Part shown: in pieces, positions 45,143 to 54,940 of the stretch | Layout of the letters: each line of letters starts with the position of its first letter | Position numbering within the stretch: the stretch's first letter is position 1 | Assembly: GCF_005377625.1 (NCBI RefSeq) | Contig: NZ_CP040098.1 | Span: forward strand, 2,101,501-2,165,500 | DNA: 64,000 bases | DNA from: Desulfoglaeba alkanexedens ALDC | GTDB taxonomy: Bacteria > Desulfobacterota > Syntrophobacteria > Syntrophobacterales > DSM-9756 | Direction: 5' to 3' | Translations under genes and position numbers: made by a program | The notes under the pieces: generated by a model | The model's database searches: none | What the model was told of the DNA's origin: nothing | The model's input: only the letters and a program-made list of their open reading frames with translations

Positions 45143-46018
45143 ATGTGGAAGGTGGTCGGTCTGATGAGGTGGAACCTGGGAGACGCTCTTTCCCTGCTGG
45201 GTTTCGGCTATTGCCTTTTCAACGTTTTCGAACGGTTCGGCGGGTGCGCTTCCCTGGGGTGCCAGGCCGTTCAGCATCCGGCCCTTTGGTTCGTGGGGAT
45301 GGCTTACTGTCTGTTTCTTCCGGCGGCCCGGAGGATGGCCCCCCGCTTCTGGGCTTGGGGGGTTTTCGCCGGTGCCCTGGTGGAAGGCGCCCTGGTTCTC
45401 TACCAGGTCCTCCTGGGGTTGTATTGCAGAGAATGCCTTGTTTTTACGTCGATTTTCGTCGCTTACCTTATCCTGGTACCAGGGCTCCCACTTAGGGTGA
45501 GAGCCGCCGCGTTCGGGACCGCTCTTTCGGTGGCTGCACTGAGTGCGGGGCTGCTGGCGGTCATGAACTGCGGTGTCTTGTGCGATAATCCGGCCGTGGA
45601 CCGGATCGAGGAAGTCGCGGGCCGCAACCCGGTGGTCGTCTTCGAACCCCTGTGTTCTCAATGCCACGAGTTTCTGCGAATCTTGGACACTGCCGGCTTG
45701 GGAGACCAGGTGGACCTTTGTCCGCAGGCTTGGAGTTTCGATGCGGTGGTGAAACTTGCTCGTGAAAACTGCAATGACAAGAATTTCGTGAAATGCCTGT
45801 TCGCGCACCTCGCCATCGTGAGGGACAACAATCGGTATTGCAGCAAAAAAGGCTGGGAGGCGGTGCCGTTTCTCATCACCCGCGACGGCCGCGCTGTCAG
45901 CACTTCGGAAGGGCTGGCCTATCTGGCGCTCACCGGCACACCGGACCTGTGGGGATGGGAGGTCGGTGGGAGTTGTACTCCCGGAGCGAAACCGGCGGAC
46001 GGAGAGGTCTGCCGCTGA
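45143..46018 (+). CDS. VKOR-like membrane thiol oxidoreductase with thioredoxin-like tail
   Basis: 291-aa membrane protein with about four hydrophobic segments in residues 12-142. A Cys pair lies in a loop after the first helix (C35, C40), and a membrane-border CxxC follows (C95-C98, LYCRECL). This is the layout of vitamin K epoxide reductase homologues that reoxidise Dsb proteins. After residue 160 a soluble part carries PLCSQCHEF (C171, C174), a thioredoxin-like CxxC, with further Cys later. Overall similarity is weak and the family assignment is tentative. ATG 45143 is preceded by CGGGAG with suitable spacing. It stands alone. Confidence 0.5.
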   Translation: MWKVVGLMRWNLGDALSLLGFGYCLFNVFERFGGCASLGCQAVQHPALWFVGMAYCLFLPAARRMAPRFWAWGVFAGALVEGALVLYQVLLGLYCRECLVFTSIFVAYLILVPGLPLRVRAAAFGTALSVAALSAGLLAVMNCGVLCDNPAVDRIEEVAGRNPVVVFEPLCSQCHEFLRILDTAGLGDQVDLCPQAWSFDAVVKLARENCNDKNFVKCLFAHLAIVRDNNRYCSKKGWEAVPFLITRDGRAVSTSEGLAYLALTGTPDLWGWEVGGSCTPGAKPADGEVCR

Positions 46019-46248
46019 ATTCGTCTGGAAAGAGCCGTCACCCGCTCGTCCCCGAAGCCTGCGTGTGAACCGCCGGAAAATAACGTCGGAACCAGCGGAA
46101 CGCCGAAAGAATCCGGCACCCGCGACAGGCGGTGCTCATGTGCCGGCCGCCTTGGTGGTGGGGATCACCGAACTCTGGCTGTGCGGCCGGTCCGCCTATT
46201 TCCTGGCGGAAATCGTTCCGGATCTGCTGGAGGACCGCTTCTGGTCCT
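46019..46248. other. spacer between VKOR-like gene and queC
   Basis: 230 bp. A plus-strand frame ends in [32 protein letters not shown], which has a protein-like composition, but it has no own start or known family; it may be a vestige. No terminator hairpin with T-run is visible. Confidence 0.3.
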
Positions 46249-46950
46249 TCAGTCCACATAGGGCGTAGGATCTGGAATGCCGGCTTCCTGGAATCCCCTT
46301 TTCCGGAGGCGGCAACTGTCGCAGCGCCCGCAGGCACGTCCTTCGGGGTCCGGGTCGTAACAGGACAGCGTGAGGCTGTAATCCACACCCAGTGCGACGC
46401 CTTTTCGGATGATTTCGGCTTTGGAGAGGTGGATGAGCGGCGTGTGGATGCGGATGGTGAGGCGCCCTTCGACGGTTTCCTTGAGTGCCAGGTTGGCCAT
46501 CCGCTCGAAGGCTCGGATGTATTCGGGCCGGCAGTCGGGGTAGCCCGAGTAATCGAGTGCGTTCACTCCGATGAAGATGTCGGCCGCCCCCAGCACTTCG
46601 GCCCACCCCAGGGCCAGGGATAGAAAGATGGTGTTCCGGGCCGGGACATACGTCACCGGGATGGTGGAGCCGCCGATTTCCGACCGGTCTTTGGGAACTT
46701 CCATGTTGTCGGTGAGCGCCGAGCGCCCGATTTTGCGAAGCGGAAGTTCGAGCACCAGATGATGGCTGACACCGAAGGACCGGGCGACCCTGCGGGCCGC
46801 TTCCAGTTCCACGCGATGCCGCTGGCCGTAGTCGAAGGTGAGGGCGCAGGGTTCGAAGCCTTGGTCGGCGGCCACGGCCAGGCATGTGCTGGAATCCAGC
46901 CCCCCCGAAAGGATCACCACTGCCTTGGGGATGGATGTTTGATGCTGCAT
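46249..46950 (-). CDS. queC: 7-cyano-7-deazaguanine synthase
   Basis: 233-aa ATP-dependent enzyme that turns 7-carboxy-7-deazaguanine into preQ0 in queuosine synthesis. The PP-loop [15 protein letters not shown] is near residue 11, and the zinc site at the C-terminus is [45 protein letters not shown] and [17 protein letters not shown] are family hallmarks. Last gene of queD-queE-queC; 38 bp after queE. Confidence 0.97.
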   Translation of the reverse strand: MQHQTSIPKAVVILSGGLDSSTCLAVAADQGFEPCALTFDYGQRHRVELEAARRVARSFGVSHHLVLELPLRKIGRSALTDNMEVPKDRSEIGGSTIPVTYVPARNTIFLSLALGWAEVLGAADIFIGVNALDYSGYPDCRPEYIRAFERMANLALKETVEGRLTIRIHTPLIHLSKAEIIRKGVALGVDYSLTLSCYDPDPEGRACGRCDSCRLRKRGFQEAGIPDPTPYVD

Positions 46951-46988
46951 GAACGTCGCTCTTCTGCTGAACGGTTACCCCGGCAGGC

Positions 46989-47633
46989 TCATACGCCGCG
47001 GGCATCCGGGTCCCAGATGAATTTATGGAGCTGCAGGTTGAGGCGGACTTGCAGCCCGTCGGAAAGGATCCAACCCGCCAGCCGGGAAGGCGCCAGGATC
47101 CCGAAAACGGGCGAGAAGTGAACCGGCGAAGTCACTCCCCGCCGCCGTATCCGGTGGTAGAGGTCGCGGGCGAACTCGTAGTCGGATCGGTCGGCCACCA
47201 CCAGCTTCACTTCGTCCCGGGGCGAAAGGCGTTCCAGGTTTCCGTAATCGTTGGCGGAGGATTCTCCGCTGGAAGGGCACTTGAAGTCCACGATCCTCAC
47301 GCAGCGCTCGTCCACTTCCCCGATGTTCCGGCTCCCGTTGGTTTCAAGCAGCACCGTCTTACCCCGTTCCAGGAGGCGGGCCGCGAGAACCGGGGTTTCT
47401 TCCTGGATCAGCGGTTCGCCCCCGGTGATTTCCACCAGGTTGCAGTTCCAGGCGGCGATGCGTTCCAGGATGTCTTCGACGGCCATGTCCTCGCCCCGGT
47501 CGTAGGCGTAGCGGGTGTCGCAGTAGGTGCAGCGCAGGTTGCAGCCGGTGAGCCGAACGAACACGCAGGGCCATCCGGCTCGGGTCGATTCACCCTGAAT
47601 GCTGCGGAAGATTTCATGGACGCGAAGCCCCAA
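46989..47633 (-). CDS. queE: 7-carboxy-7-deazaguanine synthase
   Basis: 214-aa radical SAM enzyme that converts carboxy-tetrahydropterin to carboxy-deazaguanine. It has the SIQGESTRAGWPCVFVRLTGC start, the cluster motif CNLRCTYCDT (CxxxCxxC), EITGGEPLIQ and ETNGSRNIG. The start is TTG 47633, immediately after the queD stop and 5 nt after GGGAGG. It acts between QueD and QueC. Confidence 0.96.
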   Translation of the reverse strand: MGLRVHEIFRSIQGESTRAGWPCVFVRLTGCNLRCTYCDTRYAYDRGEDMAVEDILERIAAWNCNLVEITGGEPLIQEETPVLAARLLERGKTVLLETNGSRNIGEVDERCVRIVDFKCPSSGESSANDYGNLERLSPRDEVKLVVADRSDYEFARDLYHRIRRRGVTSPVHFSPVFGILAPSRLAGWILSDGLQVRLNLQLHKFIWDPDARGV

Positions 47634-48014
47634 TCATTCCTCCCAATACAAGGCGCCGGCTCCGGGCGTTTCGCAGACCTTCACCTTGGAGACTCTTCGT
47701 GAAGCGTCGTCGAGTTTGCTGGAAAGTTCGCGATACAGGTACCGGGCGATGTTTTCCGACGTGGGGTTTTGCGCACGAAAGGCGGGGATCTCGCCCAGGT
47801 CCTGATGGTCCAAGTCCGCCACCGCTTCCTTGAGGGCGGTCCGGACGTCCCGGAAATCGATCCCGATTCCGAGCGCGTCGAGTTGCGTGCACCGAACGGT
47901 GACTTCCACCATCCAGTTGTGGCCGTGGAGACGGGCGCAGTCGCCCGGATAGCCTTTCAGGCGATGAGCCGCCGAGAAATGAGTCTCAACATACACTTCA
48001 AAGCATGCCGGCAT
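47634..48014 (-). CDS. queD: 6-carboxy-5,6,7,8-tetrahydropterin synthase
   Basis: 126-aa enzyme of the 6-pyruvoyl-tetrahydropterin synthase fold. Zinc-binding His residues appear in THFSAAHRLKG and LHGHNW; the catalytic Cys is in GYPGDCARLHGH, and the DLDHQDLGEIP and PTSENIARYLY motifs follow. ATG 48014 is preceded by GGAGCGAGAC. First gene of the operon. No preQ1 riboswitch is visible in the upstream 190 bp. Confidence 0.96.
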   Translation of the reverse strand: MPACFEVYVETHFSAAHRLKGYPGDCARLHGHNWMVEVTVRCTQLDALGIGIDFRDVRTALKEAVADLDHQDLGEIPAFRAQNPTSENIARYLYRELSSKLDDASRRVSKVKVCETPGAGALYWEE

Positions 48015-48112
48015 GTCTCGCTCCGGGTGAACGAAGTCTCAATGCGTGCGGTTGTTCTTAACAGATCTCGGCGCGTCCTTCCAGACTTGCGCGGCTTCTT
48101 GCGGAAAAAGGT

Positions 48113-48140
48113 TTGACAGCTCGGGAGCTTGCGTATTATT
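48113..48140 (+). promoter_or_regulatory. promoter candidate for the PilZ gene
   Basis: -35 TTGACA (48113-48118) and a -10 region TATTATT (48134-48140). The spacer is 15-16 bp, shorter than ideal, which lowers confidence. It reads away from the divergent que operon. Confidence 0.45.
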
Positions 48141-48205
48141 GGCCGGAGCAAGTGGCATGGTGGTGAGGGAAAAACCATGGGCACTGGACGACAGGGTTTG
48201 ACACG

Positions 48206-48676
48206 TTGAGCAAAATCAAAAAAATCCCAGTGGGAGCGGACGGCGAGGCGCTGGTTCACTGTGATGCCTGCGGAAGAACCAAGAAGATTTCCGGGGTTCA
48301 CGAAACCTATGCCGGAAAAAGCGTCCGGGTTAAGTGCTCGTGCGGGGCGGTTTTCCAGGTGCTCTTCGAAAGACGCAGGTATTACCGCAAAGATGTGAAC
48401 CTCCCTGGTACCTATGCTCGAGTGGAAGTCCCCGGCTGGGAGCGAGAGATGTTCGTGGAGGACCTGTCGCTGGGCGGTTTGAGTTTCCGCACGGTGGAGC
48501 CGCATTCCCTCAGAGATGGGGATATCGTGAAGGTGAGGTTTCGCCTTAACGATACCCACGGTACCTGGATCCACAAATCGGTGGTGGTGCGGAGCGTTCG
48601 GGACCGAACCGTTGGGGCGGAGTTTGTGAACGACGGCCCCCCGGATCGCGCCCTGGGCTTCTACCTTCTCGCCTGA
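48206..48676 (+). CDS. PilZ-domain protein with N-terminal CxxC/CxC motif
   Basis: 156-aa soluble protein. The N-terminal 50 residues look like a zinc ribbon: C19-x2-C22 and C44-x-C46. The PilZ domain follows, with the c-di-GMP-binding pair RRYYR (R57, R61) and DLSLGGLSF (near residue 91). The combination suggests a c-di-GMP-responsive protein with a redox- or zinc-dependent head. TTG 48206 gives the expected start but has only a weak ribosome site. The gene stands alone between queD and selA. Confidence 0.82.
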   Translation: MSKIKKIPVGADGEALVHCDACGRTKKISGVHETYAGKSVRVKCSCGAVFQVLFERRRYYRKDVNLPGTYARVEVPGWEREMFVEDLSLGGLSFRTVEPHSLRDGDIVKVRFRLNDTHGTWIHKSVVVRSVRDRTVGAEFVNDGPPDRALGFYLLA

Positions 48677-48714
48677 GCCGCGGATATGTGGGCCGCCTTT
48701 GGCACGAGTGTCCA

Positions 48715-50142
48715 TCAATGCTCGGCGTCTTTTCGGAGGATCTTCGCAAAGGCGTCGCGGATGATCCCGGAATCTTCCGGCCGAAGGGTGCGCACGTCCA
48801 GAAGCAGTCGATCCGATTCGATCCTTCCGATGACCGGCGGTTCGTTTCGCCGGAGCGCTCGTTCCAGGGCGGAAGCGCCGAGGTCTTTCATGACGACCGA
48901 AACCGCCCAGGTGGGGAGATCCTGGGCGGGAAGCGATCCGCCGCCCACCTGGGAGGCGTTCTTTTCCACCGAAACACTCAGCCGCCCGGCTGCGTCCACT
49001 TCACGGACCAAGCCGGCCAATGCTTCAGCACGTTGCTGAAGTGTGTCCAATTGGAGGGCGATCATTTCGAGCGTGGGGATGCGTTCGAAGGCCCGGCGTT
49101 CGTCCCGGTAGAGGCGAAGGGTGCTTTCCAGGGCGGCCAGCGTCATCTTGTCCACGCGAAGGGCGCGGGTGATGGGGTTTTGCCGGCACCGGCGTACGAT
49201 TTCTTCGCGGCCGAGGATGATTCCGGCCTGGGGGCCGCCCAGGAGCTTGTCCCCGCTGAAGGTGACCGCGTCGGCCCCCGCCCGCACGGTTTCCTGGGCC
49301 GTGGGTTCCTTTCGTAGGCCGAAGGGTGAAAGGTCAACCAGTGAGCCGCTTCCCAAATCTTCCACCACCGGAAGTCCAAACCGGCGACCCAGCGCCACCA
49401 GTTCCTCCAGGGAAACTTCCGCCGTGAAGCCCACGACCCGGTAGTTGCTGCAGTGGACCTTCATGAGGAGCGCCGTGGCGTCGGTGACGGCCGCTTCGTA
49501 GTCTCTCAGGTGGGTCCGGTTGGTGCAACCAACCTCCTTCAGAACTGCGCCGCTCGAGGTCATGACATCCGGAATTCGAAACGACCCGCCGATTTCCACC
49601 AATTGGCCGCGGGAGACGATCACTTCCCGGTTCTTCGCCAGGGTATTCAGGACCAGGAAGACGGCCGCGGCGTTGTTGTTCACGACGAGTGCGGCTTCGG
49701 CGCCCGTTAGTTCGCAGAGCAGGGCTTCGGCATGCACGTAGCGGGAACCGCGCCTTCCCCGCTCCAGATCGTATTCCAGGTTGTTGTAGGATCGGCAGAG
49801 GATTTGGAGGCGCTGAACGGCTTCTTCCGCGAGGAGGGATCGGCCCAGGTTGGTGTGGATCACGATGCCTGTGGCGTTCACCACGGGTTGGAGCGTGAAG
49901 CGGTTCAGATCCTCCATCCGGCTCAACGCTTGTTGCACCAGGACCGGGACGTCCAGGGTCACTGGGGCGGCGCTTTCGGGATCCTGGATGATGCGATCGC
50001 GCCCGGCTTCCAGAACGGATCGGACGGCCTGGACCACCAGTGTTCTGGGGTAGTGCGTGAGGGCTTCGCGGATGGGTTCGGTCTTGAGCAGTTCGTCCAC
50101 GCTCGGCAGTTTCCGAAGCAGATCCTGGAGAGACGGCTCCAT
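48715..50142 (-). CDS. selA: L-seryl-tRNA(Sec) selenium transferase
   Basis: 475-aa PLP-dependent enzyme that converts seryl-tRNA(Sec) to selenocysteinyl-tRNA. PLP lysine lies in FSGDKLLGGPQAG (near residue 290). Family features: PVVNATGIVIHTNLGRSLLAEEA, YNNLEYDLERGRRGSRYVH, VVNNNAAAVFL, SRGQLVEIGGSFRIPDVM, VHCSNYRVVGFT. ATG 50142 follows GAGGTCC; 29 further upstream codons are unlike the family. Its presence implies selenoproteins. selB and selC are not in the window. Confidence 0.96.
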   Translation of the reverse strand: MEPSLQDLLRKLPSVDELLKTEPIREALTHYPRTLVVQAVRSVLEAGRDRIIQDPESAAPVTLDVPVLVQQALSRMEDLNRFTLQPVVNATGIVIHTNLGRSLLAEEAVQRLQILCRSYNNLEYDLERGRRGSRYVHAEALLCELTGAEAALVVNNNAAAVFLVLNTLAKNREVIVSRGQLVEIGGSFRIPDVMTSSGAVLKEVGCTNRTHLRDYEAAVTDATALLMKVHCSNYRVVGFTAEVSLEELVALGRRFGLPVVEDLGSGSLVDLSPFGLRKEPTAQETVRAGADAVTFSGDKLLGGPQAGIILGREEIVRRCRQNPITRALRVDKMTLAALESTLRLYRDERRAFERIPTLEMIALQLDTLQQRAEALAGLVREVDAAGRLSVSVEKNASQVGGGSLPAQDLPTWAVSVVMKDLGASALERALRRNEPPVIGRIESDRLLLDVRTLRPEDSGIIRDAFAKILRKDAEH

Positions 50143-50292
50143 GTTCGTGGGACCTCGATTCCAACGGTTTTCGAATATCGGGACGCGGTTGCACCATAGC
50201 ATCAACGGGGAACTTTTTTCCATGCCCATGTTGGTTTATATGGAGGAGACGGAAACGGGTACCGATAAAACGCGAGGAGGATAAAGAAGCCT

Positions 50293-53200
50293 TTGGAACC
50301 TGCAACTGAAACGGTGGTTCGCCCGGGTCGTGCGGCGAGCGACGTCCCATCGGCGACGCTGGAAGACGTTCGTGCTTTTTTGAGGAGTTCATCGGAGTCG
50401 CTTGCCGTTTCGGGCTTTCCGAGTTCCGCGGCGGCCTACTTGGTGTCTCGGATCCTCGATCTCGCATCGCGCCACATGGTGGTCGTGACCGCCACAGACC
50501 GGGAAGCGGAACAGCTGGCCGACGAAATCCGCTTCTTCCTGGGGAAGAAACGGCTCAAACCCGATGTGCCTCTGGAACGGCGGGTCTGGACACTCCCTTC
50601 CCGGTCGGGCCACAAGGCCCAGGTACTTGGAAAAGCCGAAGCCATTGCCCGCCGCATGGAAGCTCTCTATGCCCTGCGGAATGCTCCCCGGCCTTCGGTG
50701 GTCGTTACCTCAGCACTCGCCCTCATCGAACGCGTGGTTCCGCCGGAAGTGCTGCTGCGGCACGCGGAATGTCGAGTCGCCGGAGAAGAAATCCCACTGG
50801 AAGCCTTTCGCCGCCGGCTGGTGGAACGCGGCTATTACAACGTGTCTCTGGTGGAGGAGTACGGGGATCTGAGCCTTAGAGGCGGAGTGCTCGATATCTT
50901 CGCACCGCTCTACGGCTGGCCGCTCCGCCTGGAATTTTTCGGTGACCAACTGGAATCCATCCGGCTGTTTCATCCCAGCAGCCAGAGGTCGCTGGCCACC
51001 ATGGAGGACGCGATCCTGCTTCCGGCGAGCGAAATCGTGCTGGAGGCGGCCGGGCGGGAACGGGCGGAACGGGCGCTCATGGAAGACATCCAGCGCGGGC
51101 GGCTCACCCCGGCGGCCGGCAGCGCCTGGTTGGAAAAGCTCCAGGAGGGCCATCAACTGGCCGCCTTCGAACCGGTCTTGCCCGTATTTTACGGAGAACT
51201 GGGGTCGCTCTTCGACTACCTGGACCCTCAAAGCCTGCTCGTTTGGACCGATGCGGCGGCTCTTCAGAAAGAGATGCACGAAGCCTACCAGCGGGTGTTG
51301 TGGGAATGGGACCGTAGTCGTACGGAGCAGGACTGGAGAAGGCCGCCTGAAGAGCTGTTTGTGGAGCCGGAAATGGTTCTGGAGCGGGCGGAGACGGTCC
51401 GGGAGATCCGGATCAACGCCCTTTCGGGGGAGGGCGGGGGCGGGCGCTTGAACCTGGCCGTGAGCGGTCAGGACGACCTCCTCGCTGCGGTGAAATCCCA
51501 CCGCAGCCGGGAGCGGCTTCTCGAACCTCTGTCGCAACAAATCAAACGCTGGCAGGACCGGGACATCCGAACGGTCCTGGTCTGCGGCCAGAAGGAACAG
51601 GGAGCCCGGCTGGCGTCGCTGCTTTCCGACTATGGCCTGGAGGCCCGGCCGCAGCCTGCCGCCGCCATCCGAGACGGCTTTGATGCCGGAACCACGGCGG
51701 TGGTGGTGGGACCCCTGCACAGGGGCTTTTTCTGGCCTTCGGAGAAACTGTCGGTGGTCAGCGAGGAAGAGATTTTCGGCAGGCGGCGGCCCCGGAGGCG
51801 GGCCAAGGCGTCGGTGGCCGGGATCTTTCTTAGCTCATTCCAGGATCTTCATGCCGGGGATTTCGTGGTCCATGTGGACCATGGGATCGGCGTGTACAAA
51901 GGACTGATGCACCTGCAGGTCGGAGGGGTCGAAGGGGACTTTTTGCACCTGGAATACCAGGACGGTGACCGGCTTTACGTCCCCGTGGACAAGCTTCAGA
52001 AGATCCAGAAGTACCTGGGGATCGAAGGCGAAGATCCACGGGTGGACAAGTTGGGGGGTAAGTCCTGGGAGGCGGCCAAGAAGAAGGCCCGGGAGTCGGC
52101 CTGCCGGGTGGCCGAAGAATTGCTGAAGCTCTACGCCATGCGACAGGTGAGGGAAGGCATCCGGTTTTCGCCTCCGGACAGCCTGTACCGCGAATTCGAG
52201 GCGACCTTTGCGTACGAGGAGACCGCCGACCAGATCCGTGCCATCGAAGAAGTCCTGGAGGACATGTGTTCGCAGAAGACCATGGATCGGCTCATCTGCG
52301 GCGATGTGGGTTACGGGAAGACCGAAGTCGCCATCCGGGCGGCCTTCAAAGCGGTGATGGACGGCAAGCAGGTGGCCATGCTGGTTCCCACGACGGTCCT
52401 GGCGGAGCAGCATTACCAGACCTTCAAGGAACGGTTCAACGGCTTTCCCGTGCGGGTGGAAGTCCTGAGCCGGTTCAAGACGGCCGCTCAGCAGCGGCAG
52501 GTGCTGGACGGGCTGAAAGCCGGTGCGGTGGACGTCGTCGTGGGCACCCACCGGCTGCTGCAGAAGGACGTGCAGTTTCGAGAACTGGGGCTTCTCATCA
52601 TCGACGAAGAACAGCGCTTCGGCGTGAAGCACAAGGAAAGACTGAAGCAGCTGCGGGTGTCCGTGGACGTGCTGACCCTCACGGCCACCCCCATCCCCAG
52701 GACACTCCACATGGCTCTCACCGGCATCCGGGATCTCAGCACCATCGAAACGCCTCCCGAAGACCGCAAGGCCGTGGAAACCGCCGTCTGCACCTACGAT
52801 GAATTCACCATCCGGGAGGCCATCCACCGGGAACTCCAGCGCGGAGGCCAGGTCTTCTTTGTCCACAACCACGTACAAAGCATCCTCCAGGTGGCGAACC
52901 GGCTGCGCAAGCTGGTGCCGGAAGCGCGGATCGGCGTGGCCCACGGTCAGATGAAGGAACGAGACCTGGAAAAGGTGATGTTCGAATTCATCGGCCGAGA
53001 ACTGGATGTCCTGGTCTGTACCACCATCATCGAATCGGGGTTGGATATTCCGGCGGCCAACACCATCATTATCAACCGAGCGGACAAGATGGGGCTGGCT
53101 CAGATCTACCAGCTCAGAGGGCGGGTCGGGCGATCCAGCGAGCAGGCTTACGCCTACCTGCTCATCCCGGGGGAACACCTGGTGACCCGCGACGCCCAGA

Positions 53201-53862
53201 AACGGCTCCGGGCCCTCATGGATTTCAGCGAACTGGGTTCGGGCTTCAAGATCGCCCTGAACGACCTGCAGATTCGCGGCGGCGGGGCGATTCTCGGCGC
53301 CGCCCAATCCGGCCATATTTCGGCCGTGGGCTACGAACTGTACCTGGAACTGCTGGAAAAGACGGTCAGACAGCTCAAGGGCGAACCGGTTGAAGAGGAA
53401 GCGTTTGATCCCGAAATCACCGTTCCGGTTTCCGCTTTTCTGCCGGAAGCTTACGTGCCGGACACCGACCAGCGGCTCCTGGCCTACAAGCGCCTGGCCG
53501 GGGTTTCGGAGGAAGGCGACGTGGACGACTTGGCCCGGGAATGGCGCGATCGGTTCGGACCGCTTCCCGACAGCGCCAAGGCGCTGGCCCTGCTCGCCAA
53601 GATCCGCCTGCTGCTCCAACGCCGCCGGGTCGCCCGGCTGGAAGGAGACCTCCAGACGTACACCCTCCATTTCCTGGAACCGATCGATTTCGAGAAGATG
53701 AGCCGAGTCTTGGCGGATGAAAAGTGTTTCGCACGGATGGAAGGCCCCAGGAAGCTGATCCTGGAGATGGCCGGCCGCGGGGCGCTGGGGCACCTGGCAA
53801 GGCTGAAAAGGATCTTGCAAGCGTTCGGGGAACATGGTAGTGACATCAAGTCAATTCAGTAA
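50293..53862 (+). CDS. mfd: transcription-repair coupling factor
   Basis: 1189-aa ATPase that removes stalled RNA polymerase and recruits UvrA for repair. The N-terminal UvrB-like region ([41 protein letters not shown]) is followed by the RNA-polymerase-interacting domain ([15 protein letters not shown] near 540), helicase motifs ([63 protein letters not shown]), and the UvrA-masking C-terminus. TTG 50293 is preceded by GAGGAGG with 11-nt spacing. Heads the plus-strand run to glgC. Confidence 0.97.
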   Translation: MEPATETVVRPGRAASDVPSATLEDVRAFLRSSSESLAVSGFPSSAAAYLVSRILDLASRHMVVVTATDREAEQLADEIRFFLGKKRLKPDVPLERRVWTLPSRSGHKAQVLGKAEAIARRMEALYALRNAPRPSVVVTSALALIERVVPPEVLLRHAECRVAGEEIPLEAFRRRLVERGYYNVSLVEEYGDLSLRGGVLDIFAPLYGWPLRLEFFGDQLESIRLFHPSSQRSLATMEDAILLPASEIVLEAAGRERAERALMEDIQRGRLTPAAGSAWLEKLQEGHQLAAFEPVLPVFYGELGSLFDYLDPQSLLVWTDAAALQKEMHEAYQRVLWEWDRSRTEQDWRRPPEELFVEPEMVLERAETVREIRINALSGEGGGGRLNLAVSGQDDLLAAVKSHRSRERLLEPLSQQIKRWQDRDIRTVLVCGQKEQGARLASLLSDYGLEARPQPAAAIRDGFDAGTTAVVVGPLHRGFFWPSEKLSVVSEEEIFGRRRPRRRAKASVAGIFLSSFQDLHAGDFVVHVDHGIGVYKGLMHLQVGGVEGDFLHLEYQDGDRLYVPVDKLQKIQKYLGIEGEDPRVDKLGGKSWEAAKKKARESACRVAEELLKLYAMRQVREGIRFSPPDSLYREFEATFAYEETADQIRAIEEVLEDMCSQKTMDRLICGDVGYGKTEVAIRAAFKAVMDGKQVAMLVPTTVLAEQHYQTFKERFNGFPVRVEVLSRFKTAAQQRQVLDGLKAGAVDVVVGTHRLLQKDVQFRELGLLIIDEEQRFGVKHKERLKQLRVSVDVLTLTATPIPRTLHMALTGIRDLSTIETPPEDRKAVETAVCTYDEFTIREAIHRELQRGGQVFFVHNHVQSILQVANRLRKLVPEARIGVAHGQMKERDLEKVMFEFIGRELDVLVCTTIIESGLDIPAANTIIINRADKMGLAQIYQLRGRVGRSSEQAYAYLLIPGEHLVTRDAQKRLRALMDFSELGSGFKIALNDLQIRGGGAILGAAQSGHISAVGYELYLELLEKTVRQLKGEPVEEEAFDPEITVPVSAFLPEAYVPDTDQRLLAYKRLAGVSEEGDVDDLAREWRDRFGPLPDSAKALALLAKIRLLLQRRRVARLEGDLQTYTLHFLEPIDFEKMSRVLADEKCFARMEGPRKLILEMAGRGALGHLARLKRILQAFGEHGSDIKSIQ

Positions 53863-53892
53863 CTTAGATTGCATATGGGGTGGGAGTGAGGC

Positions 53893-54876
53893 ATGCGTGA
53901 ACGGGTTGTCTTCTGGGTCATGCTGGCGGGATTCCTGTTGTCGCCGCTTGCCTCGGCCGCGGAAACCCTCGACTGGATCGTGGCGGTGGTCAACAACGAC
54001 GTGATCCTCAACAGCGAATTGGAAGAACGCCTGGACGCGTTGAAGAAGACGTCGCCTGAACTCGCCTCGCTCGAGCCGAAGGAATCGGAGGCTTTCCGGC
54101 GTGAAGTCCTCCAGCAGATGATCCGGGAGCGGCTGGCGGAACAGGAAGTGAAGCGGCTCCAGGTTTCCGTGAGCGATGCCGAGGTAACGCGAGCCATCGA
54201 GACCGTCAAGGCTCAGAACAACCTGACGGACGCTCAGTTGGAGTACCTCCTGAGCCAGGAAGGTCAGACCATGGCCGATTTCAGGGACAAGGTCCGGCGG
54301 GACATGGAACGGAGCCGTCTCATCGAGCGTGTGGTCAAGTCGAAAACGGTGATCACGGATGAGCAGGTCGATCAGTACCTTGCCCGGGAGGGGATTGGGG
54401 GGGAAGAGCGCCGCCGCTTGGCGGTGATCCTTCTGCCGTTCGATGGGAACGCTTCGCCGGATGAGACGGAGCAGGTCAAGGCCCGGGCCGAAGACATCCG
54501 CCGCAGGGCCCTGGCCGGGGAAGATTTCGCTCGGCTTGCCCGCGAACATTCGAAGGGCCCGGCGGCCCGTGAGGGTGGGGACATCGGTTTCATCTCGGTT
54601 AGGGACATGGCGCCGCCGCTGGAACGCGCCACCCGGGACCTTCCGCCCGGGGGGATTTCGGAAGTGGTCCGGACGCCGGCCGGGTTTTACATCCTGAAGG
54701 TGATCGAAGTCGAGCGAGAAAAGGCCGACCCGTCGGATGCGAATACCAAGGAACGGGTCCGGCGGTTGCTCTTCGAGGAGGAAGTGAACCGGAAGTACGA
54801 AGCATGGATTCGCGATTTGGAACGTCGGGCGTTCATCGAAGTGCATCTGGATCCGCCGTCCGAGGGATCCGGGTAG
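53893..54876 (+). CDS. SurA-like peptidyl-prolyl isomerase
   Basis: 327-aa periplasmic chaperone-like protein. The signal peptide (VVFWVMLAGFLLSPLASAAE, cleavage likely after ASA) precedes a SurA N-terminal domain (DWIVAVVNNDVILNSELEERL) and one parvulin-type rotamase domain (LLPFDGN, ARLAREHSKGPAAREGGDIGFISVRDMAPP, GGISEVVRTPAGFYILKV). It has one rotamase domain where E. coli SurA has two. ATG 53893 is 30 bp after mfd. Expected to fold outer-membrane proteins. Confidence 0.9.
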   Translation: MRERVVFWVMLAGFLLSPLASAAETLDWIVAVVNNDVILNSELEERLDALKKTSPELASLEPKESEAFRREVLQQMIRERLAEQEVKRLQVSVSDAEVTRAIETVKAQNNLTDAQLEYLLSQEGQTMADFRDKVRRDMERSRLIERVVKSKTVITDEQVDQYLAREGIGGEERRRLAVILLPFDGNASPDETEQVKARAEDIRRRALAGEDFARLAREHSKGPAAREGGDIGFISVRDMAPPLERATRDLPPGGISEVVRTPAGFYILKVIEVEREKADPSDANTKERVRRLLFEEEVNRKYEAWIRDLERRAFIEVHLDPPSEGSG

Positions 54877-54940
54877 GTATCCCGAAAACCAAAGAAGGTT
54901 CATCGTTCGGGTGTCGGAAGAAAGAGGGGGTTGACCCACC

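Noticed and set aside
48015-48205. preQ1 riboswitch ahead of queD
   Set aside because: No pseudoknot-type A-rich tail or matching short stem-loop could be found on the minus strand.
51835-53835. 666-codon frame opposite mfd
   Set aside because: Shadow of mfd; no start signal or recognisable domain.
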